A DNA stretch of 64,000 nucleotides from positions 372,788-436,787 of the forward strand of contig PABP01000036.1 of the NCBI GenBank assembly GCA_002699585.1. Direction: 5' to 3'. The DNA comes from Anaerolineaceae bacterium. Its GTDB lineage: Bacteria > Chloroflexota > Anaerolineae > Aggregatilineales > Phototrophicaceae. Positions 42,399-50,696 of the stretch are shown piece after piece. The position numbers and the translations under genes are program-made. Position 1 is the first letter of the stretch. Every line of letters begins with the position of its first letter. Below the pieces are notes generated by a model, which worked only from the letters and a program-made list of their open reading frames with translations, was not told the DNA's origin and did no database searches.

Positions 42399-43501
42399 GA
42401 GGCAAACGTCTCCTTGATGTTGCGGCGGCTAAGGATCACCCAGATAACCGCAGGCGCACCGATGAATGAAGTCACTGCGTTCAGAGGCAGGACAATGGAG
42501 CTGCCGGGGACATCGGCAATGATGGAAGCTACCAACGCTACTAATGCGCCCACCAGGATGGTCAGGGGCACTAATTGGCGATGATCGGAGGTATTGAACA
42601 AACTGCGGCACAGGTGCGGCACAGCAATGCCGATGAAGCCAATCGGGCCACAAAAAGCAGTGATGGTCCCGGCCAGGATAGCGGTCGTCAGGATGATGCC
42701 GAAACGGGCGGCCATCAAGTTAAGGCCCATGCTCTGGGCGTAAGATTCACCCAGCAGCAGCGCATTGAGCGATTTGCTCAACAAGAAGGCAGCAATCAAG
42801 CCCAGAATGATGGTCGGTACCATGATGGCCAATTGGTCCCAGGTAACACCGCTGAAACTGCCAAATGTCCAGCTGATATAGGCCTGGATGCGCTCCGGAA
42901 TGCTGAAGTAGAGCAACAAGCTGACCATGGCGCTGGTAACGTAGCCAAAAAGCAGGCCCAGGATGAGCAGCGTCATGCCATTGGAGACGCGGCGCGCGGT
43001 CCATAGGACGATCAAGAGCACAACAGCAGACCCCATGCTGGCGGCAGCGGCCAGCCCCAGGTCGCCCAATAAGCCCAAACCCGATAGCAAGGTGGTCGTC
43101 ACCGTGCCGACGGTCAGCACAACCAGGGCCACCCCCAAACTCGCCCCGGAACTAATGCCCAGGATGAAGGGATCAGCCAGTGGATTGCGGAAGAAGGTCT
43201 GCATCATCAGGCCGCTGATGCCCAACGCCGCCCCCGCCAGCACGGCGGTCATGGCCTGGGGCAAACGGTAGTTGAGCACGATGTTACCCCAACTGGCTTT
43301 TGCGGCTTCCTGACCCAGCAGAATATGTATGACTTCTTCCAGTGGGATCGAAACCGAGCCAACCGCCAAGCTAATCAAGAAGATGGCAATCAGCAGCGCC
43401 ACAATGCCCACGATCAGCAGTGATCGCAGATCGGGCAGCGACAGTCGCAGTTTTTGGGTTGTGGTGGGAATACTGACCTCACATATCGATGGTTGTGCCA
43501 T
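42395..43501 (-). CDS. btuC: BtuC/FecCD-type ABC permease
   Basis: The 368-aa permease has about ten hydrophobic helices with the family blocks RLPQAMTAVLAGAALGISGLMMQTFFRNPLADP... (FRNPLADPFILGISSGASLG) and GPIGFIGIAVPHLCR near the C-terminus (the loop facing the ATPase). It serves as the homodimeric channel of the importer. It lies between the binding protein and ATPase genes. Confidence 0.9.
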   Translation of the reverse strand: MAQPSICEVSIPTTTQKLRLSLPDLRSLLIVGIVALLIAIFLISLAVGSVSIPLEEVIHILLGQEAAKASWGNIVLNYRLPQAMTAVLAGAALGISGLMMQTFFRNPLADPFILGISSGASLGVALVVLTVGTVTTTLLSGLGLLGDLGLAAAASMGSAVVLLIVLWTARRVSNGMTLLILGLLFGYVTSAMVSLLLYFSIPERIQAYISWTFGSFSGVTWDQLAIMVPTIILGLIAAFLLSKSLNALLLGESYAQSMGLNLMAARFGIILTTAILAGTITAFCGPIGFIGIAVPHLCRSLFNTSDHRQLVPLTILVGALVALVASIIADVPGSSIVLPLNAVTSFIGAPAVIWVILSRRNIKETFAS

Positions 43502-43587
43502 AAATCGATCCTAAATCTTCTGGCTGCTCATTAGATTGAGACAACCTGTTCAGGTGGACGAAGTTACTCGTCCACCTGGGAAAAGGG

Positions 43588-44793
43588 CTATTCTGCGGAA
43601 GCAAGCTGCTGGTAGTAGGTAAATTCATGGTCGGGCAGCAGGTCGGGATGGAAGATAGCGATCAGATCGGCCAGGATCAGCTCAGGATGGGCCGCGCCAC
43701 TCTCGAAGTAGTCACTACCACCGTTGGCGTTCGTGCGCAGGTTGTTGTTCCAGACGTTGCCACTCTCAACAGCAGCGAAGTCAGCAAAGCGCGGTTCATC
43801 AGCCAGCATGTCGTCGATCGTGCCCCAGAACTGGTTGGCGTTCACCCAGTACTCGGCCTCAGCGCCATTTTCTACGACCACTTCGACATCCAGCGGCACG
43901 CTCGTACCGGGTTGGTCCGCAAACAGGAAGTCAGCACCGGCATCGGCCAGCAATTGGGCGATGGTGCTATCGGCACCGGGCATGTACCAGGTACCACTGT
44001 ACGGGCTAGCAGTGATGGCTGTCGGGCGTTCTTCGACATCGGCGGCCAGCGCGGTCAATTCCTGGTATGTGCCTTCTACTGCGTCAAACAGTTCGTTGGC
44101 TTCGGCTTCCGTATTGAAGAAAACCGCGATGTATTTGCCCCATTCCGCCTGACCCAGAGGGGAGGTATCGGCGTAGTCAGCGTTCAGCACACTGGGGATA
44201 CCGGCTTCTTGCAGTTGGCTGAGGGTCGTACCGCCTGCGTAAAATTCCTGGGCCATGACCAGTTCCGGCTCCAGGTTCAGCAGCAGTTCAAAATTGATGT
44301 CGCCACCGCTGCCACCGCCGCCAATTTCAGCGACATCGCCGCTTTCGACCAGGGCGAGCACATCTTCGTTGCTGGTGAACAGGGTTGTATCGACAGCGAC
44401 CAGGCGATCCAGCAGGCCTTGTTCGTCAAGATGAGGCAGCATGCTGGTAGAGGTCGCCACGAAGCTGTTGACGGGTACTTCAAAGATAGCACTCTCGTCG
44501 TAGCCTTCCGGCGCGGGCGTGCCGCACTGGACTAAGACATATTCCAGGGCTTCTTCGGCACCCGGCCAGGGCAGCATGGTCACGATTTTATAGTTGTTGA
44601 AGTACTCAACCACGAAGTTATTCGCATATACCGCAGCGACTTTATCAGGGAAGTAATCGACCTCGGCATCGTAATTTTCGACGCAGCTATCGGTCAAGTT
44701 GGCTTCTGGAGCGTCCTGAGCGTAGCTAGCAAATGCCAGCGCACTCAGTAAAAAGGCAATCAATACGGTTCTTGCTAGGGATTTCATTGGCAT
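43588..44793 (-). CDS. btuF: BtuF/FepB-like corrinoid-binding protein
   Basis: The 401-aa protein has a signal peptide (ARTVLIAFLLSALAFASYAQ) and the two-lobed helical-backbone binding fold, with VAVDTTLFTSNED and PELVMAQEFYAGG typical of family-8 binding proteins. It brings the ligand to the BtuC-like channel. It is the first gene after the riboswitch and terminator. Ligand identity rests on the riboswitch: vitamin B12 or a precursor. Confidence 0.85.
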   Translation of the reverse strand: MPMKSLARTVLIAFLLSALAFASYAQDAPEANLTDSCVENYDAEVDYFPDKVAAVYANNFVVEYFNNYKIVTMLPWPGAEEALEYVLVQCGTPAPEGYDESAIFEVPVNSFVATSTSMLPHLDEQGLLDRLVAVDTTLFTSNEDVLALVESGDVAEIGGGGSGGDINFELLLNLEPELVMAQEFYAGGTTLSQLQEAGIPSVLNADYADTSPLGQAEWGKYIAVFFNTEAEANELFDAVEGTYQELTALAADVEERPTAITASPYSGTWYMPGADSTIAQLLADAGADFLFADQPGTSVPLDVEVVVENGAEAEYWVNANQFWGTIDDMLADEPRFADFAAVESGNVWNNNLRTNANGGSDYFESGAAHPELILADLIAIFHPDLLPDHEFTYYQQLASAE

Positions 44794-44892
44794 TCCTCAA
44801 CCCGTTCCGGGTGATTGTTGTTTAGTCAGGTATGGCTATTCACTGGATCGCAAACTGGATCGTGATCGGAAACCGTGATGTGCTCAAGAAAT

Positions 44893-44914
44893 AAAAAACC
44901 CGCTAGGGAGCGGG
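44893..44914 (-). terminator. Riboswitch-linked intrinsic terminator
   Basis: On the minus strand CCCGCT and AGCGGG pair around CCCT and are followed by six T (the A run at 44893-44898). It lies between the cobalamin aptamer and the btuF start, so the switch most likely controls transcription. Confidence 0.8.
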
Positions 44915-44959
44915 CGAAGAACATAAGCGAATCATGTCTCTGCTTGTACCCTTTCTCCT

Positions 44960-45112
44960 CGAAGGATGTACACAAGCTAGCATACAGGCGAGTGATCGGG
45001 CTTCGGCAAGACTTGCCGTTACCGTTGCGGGTCAGCGCCGGATTTACACCGGACTTCCCTCACGAGCATGCAAAGCGGTGACTATGTTGGTGTCTTATTT
45101 CAAGACGGTGAA
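44960..45112 (-). ncRNA. Cobalamin riboswitch
   Basis: On the minus strand the core reads GGGAAGTCCGGTG, AAATCCGG, GCTGACCCGCAACGGTAA, then a variable hairpin GGCAAGTCTTGCC and the B12-box-like AAGCCCGATCACTCGCC (about 44985-45003). These are the consensus blocks of the cobalamin aptamer. Ends are approximate. Downstream, GCTTGTGTACATCC can pair with GGGTACAAGC, a candidate antiterminator, before the terminator at 44893-44914. When corrinoid is bound, transcription of btuFCD should stop. Confidence 0.9.
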
Positions 45113-45253
45113 CTCCTTAATCGTTCATGAGTGAGTATACCCATGCCCGATAGGCTCCACAAGGTAACAAAGGTCATATCAGGGAATGGCTATACCCCAC
45201 AAAAAAGCCATACGTTATTTGAGAAGGCACATTGAGAAACTTACATTAAACGC

Positions 45254-45282
45254 AAAAAACCAGCCGATTGGCTGGTTTTTTT
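45254..45282 (-). terminator. Symmetric intrinsic terminator after tRNA-Trp
   Basis: AACCAGCC and GGCTGGTT (45258-45265, 45270-45277) pair around GATT, with A and T runs on the two sides. It lies 8 bp after the tRNA-Trp gene on the minus strand and can work in both directions. Confidence 0.85.
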
Positions 45283-45289
45283 GTTTGTG

Positions 45290-45362
45290 CAGGAGTGCGA
45301 GGACTCGAACCCCGAACCTACGGTTTTGGAGACCGTCGCTCTGCCAGTTGAGCTACACTCCT
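45290..45362 (-). tRNA. tRNA-Trp (CCA)
   Basis: Acceptor arms AGGAGTG and CACTCCT, a D-arm GCTCAACTGGCAGAGC, an anticodon loop CTCCAAA giving CCA, and a T-arm GTTCGAGTC fold into a standard cloverleaf. CCA at the 3' end is not encoded. It is the last RNA of the cluster, 38 bp after rpmG. Confidence 0.95.
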
Positions 45363-45400
45363 ATGATGAGGCGCACGCTAGGTACGCCAGCGACAATCCG

Positions 45401-45562
45401 CTATTTGGTCTCTTTATAGACGACGTGCTTGCGGACGATCGGATCATATTTACGCAGTTCCAGGCGGGTGGTCGTATTCATACGATTCTTGAACGTATAA
45501 TACATATGACCGCTCTCAGAGCTACGCATTTTTACAAGAATACGATTGCCTTTTTTCGCCAT
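45401..45562 (-). CDS. rpmG: 50S ribosomal protein L33
   Basis: The 53-aa protein begins [12 protein letters not shown], then [10 protein letters not shown] and [17 protein letters not shown], ending YKETK. This is the L33 pattern and length. There are no cysteines, so it is the zinc-free form. It lies between tRNA-Thr(GGT) and tRNA-Trp on the same strand, probably in one transcript with them. The rpmG-tRNA-Trp neighbourhood is old in bacteria, usually with secE and nusG next; here a terminator follows instead. Confidence 0.95.
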   Translation of the reverse strand: MAKKGNRILVKMRSSESGHMYYTFKNRMNTTTRLELRKYDPIVRKHVVYKETK

Positions 45563-45602
45563 ATCACACCATACTTATTAGAACATATCGGGTTGAGGTC
45601 GA

Positions 45603-45674
45603 AGCCTCCGATGGGATTTGAACCCATGACCTCATTCTTACCAAGAATGCGCTCTACCCCTGAGCTACGGAGGC
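45603..45674 (-). tRNA. tRNA-Thr (GGT)
   Basis: Acceptor arms GCCTCCG and CGGAGGC pair fully. The anticodon loop is TTGGTAA, giving GGT. T-loop GTTCAAATC is standard. CCA is not encoded. Confidence 0.95.
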
Positions 45675-45679
45675 ATTAG

Positions 45680-45762
45680 TGGGCCGGGTTGGATTCGAAC
45701 CAACGTAAGCTTACGCTAGCGGATTTACAGTCCGCCCCCTTTAGCCACTCGGGCACCGACCC
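45680..45762 (-). tRNA. tRNA-Tyr (GTA)
   Basis: A class II tRNA of 83 nt with a long variable arm. The acceptor arms GGGTCGG and CCGGCCC pair with a G-T, and the anticodon loop CTGTAAA gives GTA. It lies 5 bp from tRNA-Thr(GGT). Confidence 0.95.
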
Positions 45763-45786
45763 TCATTTTTGCTCGTTGGAGAGCAA

Positions 45787-45859
45787 AGCCATTGATGGGA
45801 CTCGAACCCATGACCGCTCGATTACAAGTCGAGTGCTCTACCAACTGAGCTACAATGGC
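45787..45859 (-). tRNA. tRNA-Thr (TGT)
   Basis: Acceptor arms GCCATTG and CAATGGC pair fully. The anticodon loop CTTGTAA gives TGT. It is the first RNA of the cluster on the minus strand, 12 bases after the -10 element of a likely promoter. Confidence 0.95.
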
Positions 45860-45871
45860 ATTGCGATGTGC

Positions 45872-45901
45872 AGTATACCATTGGCCTGTTTGCCAATTCA
45901 A
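45872..45901 (-). promoter_or_regulatory. Probable sigma-70-type promoter of the tRNA cluster
   Basis: On the minus strand TTGAAT and TATACT are 18 bp apart, 12 bp upstream of the tRNA-Thr(TGT) 5' end, which would leave a short leader. The rest of 45860-46096 shows no gene. Confidence 0.5.
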
Positions 45902-46096
45902 GATGAGAATCCATCAAGTCAGGCACAGGAGCAAAAGTTTATCGGACATAGGAACCAAAGTCAACGGTGGTTGCGGCTGCAATCGCCATTTTGAGGATAC
46001 AAAATCACTTTTACAGGACAGGTCTCAGGACACGTCTATGGAACGCACATTTTGTGCTGCTCTGCCCTTGCTGCATAAGCGAACCGGGCTACAATC

Positions 46097-46906
46097 ATGC
46101 CTATGACCAAACGACTGATGATACCCCTTATTGGCTTGCTGCTGGCGCTGATCGCCGCAGGTTGTGGCACGCGCAGTGCCCCCATCCCCACCTTGATTGA
46201 CATCGACGCCAGTTCAACCAGTGTGGTGCTGACGCAGAACGCGCCACCGCCCGGTTTTGACACGGTTGAGTTCGCCGACATCGACGCCAATTTAACGCGC
46301 TTGCCGGGTTGGCATTACGAAGCGACCCTGTCTTTTTCCGGTTATTACGCGCGCACCACGCGCGAAGCCACAGCCCGCACGAATGCCCAGGTATGGTACA
46401 ACCAGGTGGCCTCGGCGCGGCGGGTGGTGACGCAGGTCAGCGGTGATCTACAGGGTAACGAACAGAACACGCGCTACGAAGCGGTCCGGCTGGGGCCAGA
46501 CGCTTTTCTGCTGCGCGATGGCACCTGTCTCTCTAACGCCAGCGAAGACGCCGCTTTCGCAGCGGACTTGAGCGCGGCAAGTCTGCTAGGGGGCATCCGC
46601 ACAGCACAGGCAGCCGCGGAAAAGGCCATCATCAACGATGAGTCCGTCTGGCGCTATACATTCTCCCCGGATGATGTGGCGCTACCCGCCTTGGCCCTGG
46701 CGGAAAGCGGCCAAATCACGGGCATCAGCGGCGAACTATGGGTTTCCCCAGAAAATAATGCCGTTGTGCGTTATTACGCCAATATCGACTTTGAAAATGG
46801 CTTTTTGCTGGGCAGCAGCCTGCCGCTAACAGGCACGATTCTGCTGCGTTATGATCTGTACGATATTGGCGATGTGCCCAATATCAGCGTTCCCTTTGGA
46901 TGTTAG
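46097..46906 (+). CDS. Lipoprotein of unknown function
   Basis: The 269-aa protein has a lipoprotein signal with lipobox LIAAGC (Cys23). The body (residues about 60-269) includes WHYEATLSFSGYYARTTREA and late strands ELWVSPENNAVVRYYANIDF, which resemble LolA/LppX-type beta-barrel-like folds of lipoproteins, but similarity is too weak for a name. ATG at 46097 is used; 46103 is an alternative. The stop overlaps the following gene's first ATG, so the two are probably co-transcribed. Confidence 0.75.
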   Translation: MPMTKRLMIPLIGLLLALIAAGCGTRSAPIPTLIDIDASSTSVVLTQNAPPPGFDTVEFADIDANLTRLPGWHYEATLSFSGYYARTTREATARTNAQVWYNQVASARRVVTQVSGDLQGNEQNTRYEAVRLGPDAFLLRDGTCLSNASEDAAFAADLSAASLLGGIRTAQAAAEKAIINDESVWRYTFSPDDVALPALALAESGQITGISGELWVSPENNAVVRYYANIDFENGFLLGSSLPLTGTILLRYDLYDIGDVPNISVPFGC

Positions 46907-47853
46907 CCATGCGTGATTTACCAACTTTCGCCGATGTCATCCGCGCCGAGAACCGCATACGGCCGTATTTGCCAGCAACCCCGCTGGAAGCCGCGCCTGA
47001 CCTGGGGGAGAACGTCTATCTTAAGCTGGAAAATGCCAACAAGACACACTCGTTCAAAGTGCGAGGGGCGCTCAATGCGGTGCTCTCACTGGATGATGCC
47101 GCCCGCAACCGCGGACTGATCGCAGCGAGTTCCGGCAACCATGCCCAGGGATTGGCCTACGCAGCCAGCTTAGTCAGGGCACAGGCCACCATCATGATGC
47201 CCAAACACACGCCGCAGAAGAAGGTCAAAGGGGTGCTGCGCTATGGTGCGGAAGCTATCCTGTATGGCGAAAATTACGACGAAACCGAAGCCGAAGCCCT
47301 ACGCTGGTCCCAGAGTGAAAATCAGCCCTTTGTCTCGCCGTACAACGATCCGTATATTGTGGCAGGTGCGGGGACAATTGGCCTGGAGATTGCACAGCAG
47401 TTGCCACAGGTGGAGCGTGTGATCGTGCCGTTGAGCGGCGGCGGCTTACTGAGTGGGGTCGCGCTGGCCATCGATGCTTTATGCCCCGATGCTGAGATCA
47501 TCGGCGTGAATGCGGAGTCCGCCCCATCGTTTTACAATCTGCGTAATGGCACCAACCTACCCGAAAATTGGGATACCCTGGCTGAGGCCCTCTCCGGCGA
47601 CATCGAAACAGGCAGCATCACCATCCCGCTGATTGAAAAGCTAGTCGATGACATTGTGCTGGTGAGCGAAGACCAGATCGCTGAAGCCATGCGCTGGATG
47701 TTATCGGTGCAGGGATGGCTGGTCGAAGGCGGTGGCGCGGTCGGGGTGGCGGCAATGCTGCACGACATCTTGCCCAATGATGGCAAAACGACGGCGATTG
47801 TCGTCAGCGGTGGCAGCCTTGATCTATCGACGTTGCAGCGCATCCTCACTTAG
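46900..47853 (+). CDS. Threonine dehydratase/serine racemase-like PLP enzyme
   Basis: The 317-aa fold-type II PLP enzyme has Lys53 in THSFKVRGALNA as the PLP lysine, SSGNHAQGLAYAA (the phosphate/N-block) and the glycine-rich phosphate loop in PLSGGGLLSG. It deaminates threonine or serine, or racemises serine. It lacks the regulatory ACT domain of biosynthetic IlvA, as do catabolic TdcB-type enzymes. ATG at 46900 overlaps the lipoprotein stop by 7 bases; ATG at 46909 is equally possible. It converges on the GNAT gene with an 8-bp overlap. Confidence 0.9.
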   Translation: MLAMRDLPTFADVIRAENRIRPYLPATPLEAAPDLGENVYLKLENANKTHSFKVRGALNAVLSLDDAARNRGLIAASSGNHAQGLAYAASLVRAQATIMMPKHTPQKKVKGVLRYGAEAILYGENYDETEAEALRWSQSENQPFVSPYNDPYIVAGAGTIGLEIAQQLPQVERVIVPLSGGGLLSGVALAIDALCPDAEIIGVNAESAPSFYNLRNGTNLPENWDTLAEALSGDIETGSITIPLIEKLVDDIVLVSEDQIAEAMRWMLSVQGWLVEGGGAVGVAAMLHDILPNDGKTTAIVVSGGSLDLSTLQRILT

Positions 47854-48436
47854 CGCGCTGCTGCTCGTATTCCTCACGTAGTAGGCCAAAAAAATATTGT
47901 CCACAGCGCTGACCATTGGCCATGATGGTGCTCTGACGCAGATGGGCTTCCTGTACGAAACCACAGCGGCGCGCGACGTCGGCGCTACGTGGGTTGGCAT
48001 CACTGCAATGCAAAATGATGCGCTCCGCCTCTAAATGCTCAAAGATGAAGGCCAATGCGCCCTTAGCCGCTTCCGTGACGTAGCCTTTGCCTTCGTGATC
48101 GACATCGGCAAAATAGCCCAGGCTGAATTCAGGGATGTCCCAGTTGGAAGCACCGATATAGATCTGGGCGACAAAGGTCTCACTCTGACGATCAAACGCG
48201 CCCAGGTAAAACTGCTGTCGCAGCGCATACTGGGCGGAAAAGTCCCGCACCAGATTTTCCGCATCCTGCTCTGAGCGAAGATAACGGGCCGCATTGTGGG
48301 CTTCAAACGGAAAGAGATGATCCCGATTGCGGTGAGCCATTTGCCAGTACATGGGTCCATCACCGGCACAGTAGCGACGTACAGTCAGGCGCTCAGTTTG
48401 AAAATAATCCGGGATGGCTAGCAACATACGACGCAT
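47846..48436 (-). CDS. RimJ/RimL-type GNAT N-acetyltransferase
   Basis: The protein has about 196 residues from the start at 48436, chosen since the family core begins FQTERLTVRRY; the ORF extends in frame to 48478. It has the RimJ/L-type GNAT pattern: FSLGYFADVDHEGKGYVTEA, ALAFIFEHLEAERIILHC and NPRSADVARRCGFVQEAHLR. Substrate may be the N-terminus of a ribosomal protein or a small amine. Confidence 0.85.
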   Translation of the reverse strand: MRRMLLAIPDYFQTERLTVRRYCAGDGPMYWQMAHRNRDHLFPFEAHNAARYLRSEQDAENLVRDFSAQYALRQQFYLGAFDRQSETFVAQIYIGASNWDIPEFSLGYFADVDHEGKGYVTEAAKGALAFIFEHLEAERIILHCSDANPRSADVARRCGFVQEAHLRQSTIMANGQRCGQYFFGLLREEYEQQRAK

Positions 48437-48478
48437 AACAATAACGATCCTATCTGTATGATGTACCTCGCACAGCAT

Positions 48479-48859
48479 AGCGCCTATGGCCCATACAACT
48501 AAAGTGACGTTGCTCCTGATTGGGATTGCTGACGATACGAATTGGAAGGTATCCGACCATTAAAATAGAAAACACAGCTCATCGCTGTGCTTTCTGGATG
48601 ATGTTCACGTGGGGGATTGTGACATCTGTGTCGGAATAGCCTGGCAACTACCATTCCATAGATAGGGTACCAGCATCACATGTCTCAGGTATCCGCTGGG
48701 TGGACTGGCCAGGTGGCCAGTTTATGGATAGTTACAATGCTATGGCAGCGTATACTTCAGTGTCGGTGCGGGTTAAGTATAAACCTATATTGAAATCAAC
48801 AAATAACTAATGTTATTCTGAAAACTAAAGCGTACTCATATCCTGTGTAAGAGATTGAT
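48479..48859. other. Intergenic region, no gene seen
   Basis: This 381-bp AT-rich stretch contains no convincing coding sequence. It holds a hairpin (GAAAACACAGC/GCTGTGCTTTC near 48568-48595) and the palindrome ACTGGCCA-GG-TGGCCAGT at 48704-48721, which lies about 140 bp before the next gene and could be an operator. Confidence 0.5.
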
Positions 48860-49252
48860 ATGTCTGTGACAGTGGAGCGGCTTGAAGGTGAACCTATTTT
48901 AATTGCAACGATGCGTGGATATATCACCTATGCGGACGTGAGAGAAGTCTATAGGCTCAGCAAAGCTCTCATTACCGTACAAGACAATAAAATTTACCGC
49001 ATCACGGATGTTTGGCAAGCGGATTCATCGTTTACCGAAATGCTTAAGGTCATCCAGCGCGCTACCCAAGAAGTCGCGGCATCCACAGAGGACACACGCA
49101 TACAGGTTGTATTTGTGGGTGCACACAGTTGGATTCAGTTTTTTCGGAACACCATGCAAAATCGTGGCATCGACATTGCTGTCTTTACAGACATGGATAA
49201 AGCATTACAAGCCGTGCACTTAATGATTGCTAATGACAGAGAAACAGGCTGA
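48860..49252 (+). CDS. Small protein of unknown function, STAS/SpoIIAA-like fold possible
   Basis: The 130-aa protein alternates strands and helices: VTVERLEGEPILIATMRGYI, VQDNKIYRITDVWQ, TRIQVVFVGAHSW, then DMDKALQAVHLMI. This pattern recalls SpoIIAA-like/STAS proteins found in Anaerolineae but there is no decisive motif. AAGAG precedes the ATG. It stands alone and ends at a terminator. Confidence 0.7.
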   Translation: MSVTVERLEGEPILIATMRGYITYADVREVYRLSKALITVQDNKIYRITDVWQADSSFTEMLKVIQRATQEVAASTEDTRIQVVFVGAHSWIQFFRNTMQNRGIDIAVFTDMDKALQAVHLMIANDRETG

Positions 49253-49287
49253 ACCAGTACAGAAGGGAAATAGCCGCGAATAAGAAA

Positions 49288-49318
49288 AGAGCCTGCCATA
49301 TCTGGCAAGCTCTTTTTT
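49288..49318 (+). terminator. Rho-independent terminator
   Basis: AGAGCCTGCCA (49288-49298) pairs with TGGCAAGCTCT (49303-49313) with one mismatch, followed by TTTTTT. It lies 36 bp after the 130-aa gene. Confidence 0.85.
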
Positions 49319-49348
49319 GTTTTGTGGCTATCTTAAAGCGAGCTGGCG

Positions 49349-50389
49349 TTAGCTACCTACAACCGGCACATTGTTGATGTCGCCTTCGACTACTTTGAGG
49401 AAGCCAGTGTAGACCCAGCCAATCGTGCCTTTCCAGAGCACCTGGTACCAATCGCCAGCCGCGGTACGGGCGACAACAGGTAAGAAACTGCCCCAGGTAA
49501 TGCGGCCAGTTTGCTCCGACATGAGATCAGGTGCGGCACGCATGCGCATACCAGCCCGTGCCTGGGCCAATACCCCCGTATCGCTGAAGCCTTCCGGCAG
49601 ACCATAGAGGGTGGTCGCGCTGCTAATCGGCGCGGTGAACTCGTTGCGGTTGAAGAACAGGTAGTAACCATAGGCCCAACCAGTACGGCCACCCAGGTCC
49701 AGCAGGAACCAGCTCGCATCGTCGTTGCGGCCTACCACGCGATAGGTCTGACCCCGGAAAATGCGGTCAAAGCGGTGGCCACCCAATGACGGCGCGTCAC
49801 GGATGTTCAACACACTGGCGCGGATAACGGTAGCTGTCAGTGAGCCAGCCGGGATCGGCGGCAAGCCAGTTGCGGTCGGCGTCGGTGAGGGACCGGGGGT
49901 TCCGGTCGCGGCCACGCTGACAGGCTCCCAGAAGAATTGTACCGTCGCGTTACCCACGCGATCCACGAATTCCACCACGATTAAGGTTTCTGCCGTCGAG
50001 GTAATCGTGAAATCGGCAGTTTGGGTCTGCTGCGAGCCACTGTTGCCGAAGAAATCCATGATAACAGTACCGTTGATGATCGCGCGCGCACCATCGTCCG
50101 CCGTTAGATAGAAGCGGTAGGTACCAGGCAGCAGGAATTCGCCTGTTGTCCAGCGAACGCTGAAGTTGTCATCAGATATTTGCCCTGGTAATGGACTGGC
50201 CGCCCAGACGAAATTGACCTGCTGGTCAATACGCGAAAAGGCGGGGTCGCCACTCAAAGCCGCATTGTCATAGTACTGGCCAATCCAATTGGTGCCGAAT
50301 GTTTGTGCCTGCACGGTGATGGATAGCAACAACGTCAGCGCTATTGTCAGCACCAACACAGGCAATAATAGTCGTCGTGTGGTCCTCAT
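49349..50389 (-). CDS. Secreted PA14 and bacterial SH3 domain protein
   Basis: The 346-aa protein has a signal peptide (LLLPVLVLTIALTLLLSITVQAQ), a PA14 domain (about 30-160: WIGQYYDNAALSGDPAF, FYLTADDGARAIINGTVI), a Pro/Thr linker (about 160-183) and two SH3b domains (about 185-245 with VLNIRDAPS and 285-340). PA14 modules bind carbohydrates in several families and SH3b modules bind cell-wall peptides, so it may help attachment to a glycan or envelope. That role is inferred. It is monocistronic and its convergent neighbour ends at the terminator on the other side. Confidence 0.88.
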   Translation of the reverse strand: MRTTRRLLLPVLVLTIALTLLLSITVQAQTFGTNWIGQYYDNAALSGDPAFSRIDQQVNFVWAASPLPGQISDDNFSVRWTTGEFLLPGTYRFYLTADDGARAIINGTVIMDFFGNSGSQQTQTADFTITSTAETLIVVEFVDRVGNATVQFFWEPVSVAATGTPGPSPTPTATGLPPIPAGSLTATVIRASVLNIRDAPSLGGHRFDRIFRGQTYRVVGRNDDASWFLLDLGGRTGWAYGYYLFFNRNEFTAPISSATTLYGLPEGFSDTGVLAQARAGMRMRAAPDLMSEQTGRITWGSFLPVVARTAAGDWYQVLWKGTIGWVYTGFLKVVEGDINNVPVVGS

Positions 50390-50617
50390 GAAAGCTGTCT
50401 CCCTGCAAAGCGGGTGAAAGAGTGCCCCCGATTCGGCTGCGTCTGGTTCGCAATCAGATGACGTCTGATAGCAGACTCAAAAACACAACCGTTGTTTCGA
50501 CACTGCTTTTATCAACAAGGTAAGTATACCACTGTGCTGTATTTCGACACCCTTATTGTGGGGCAGGAATAGGAGAAATGGACTATATAAAAGCTTGGAG
50601 TAAGTAGAAACTCAGTC

Positions 50618-50649
50618 ATAAAAAGGCGTGGCTCCGTAGATACCACGCC
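50618..50649 (-). terminator. Rho-independent terminator
   Basis: On the minus strand GGCGTGG and CCACGCC (50643-50649 and 50625-50631) pair around an 11-nt loop, followed by TTTTT. It lies about 48 bp after the SnoaL-like gene stop. Confidence 0.8.
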
Positions 50650-50696
50650 AGGGAGTATTCAATTGCAGGTGAGGCTTTACTCAAAAATGAGTGGGG

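Noticed and set aside
45281..45679. Plus-strand open frame of 132 codons over the tRNA/rpmG cluster
   Set aside because: It runs antisense through tRNA-Trp, rpmG and tRNA-Thr, which are clearly real on the minus strand.
48566..48596. Hairpin GAAAACACAGC/GCTGTGCTTTC as a terminator
   Set aside because: It has a T tract only on the minus strand, but no minus-strand gene ends just upstream of it, so its role stays open.
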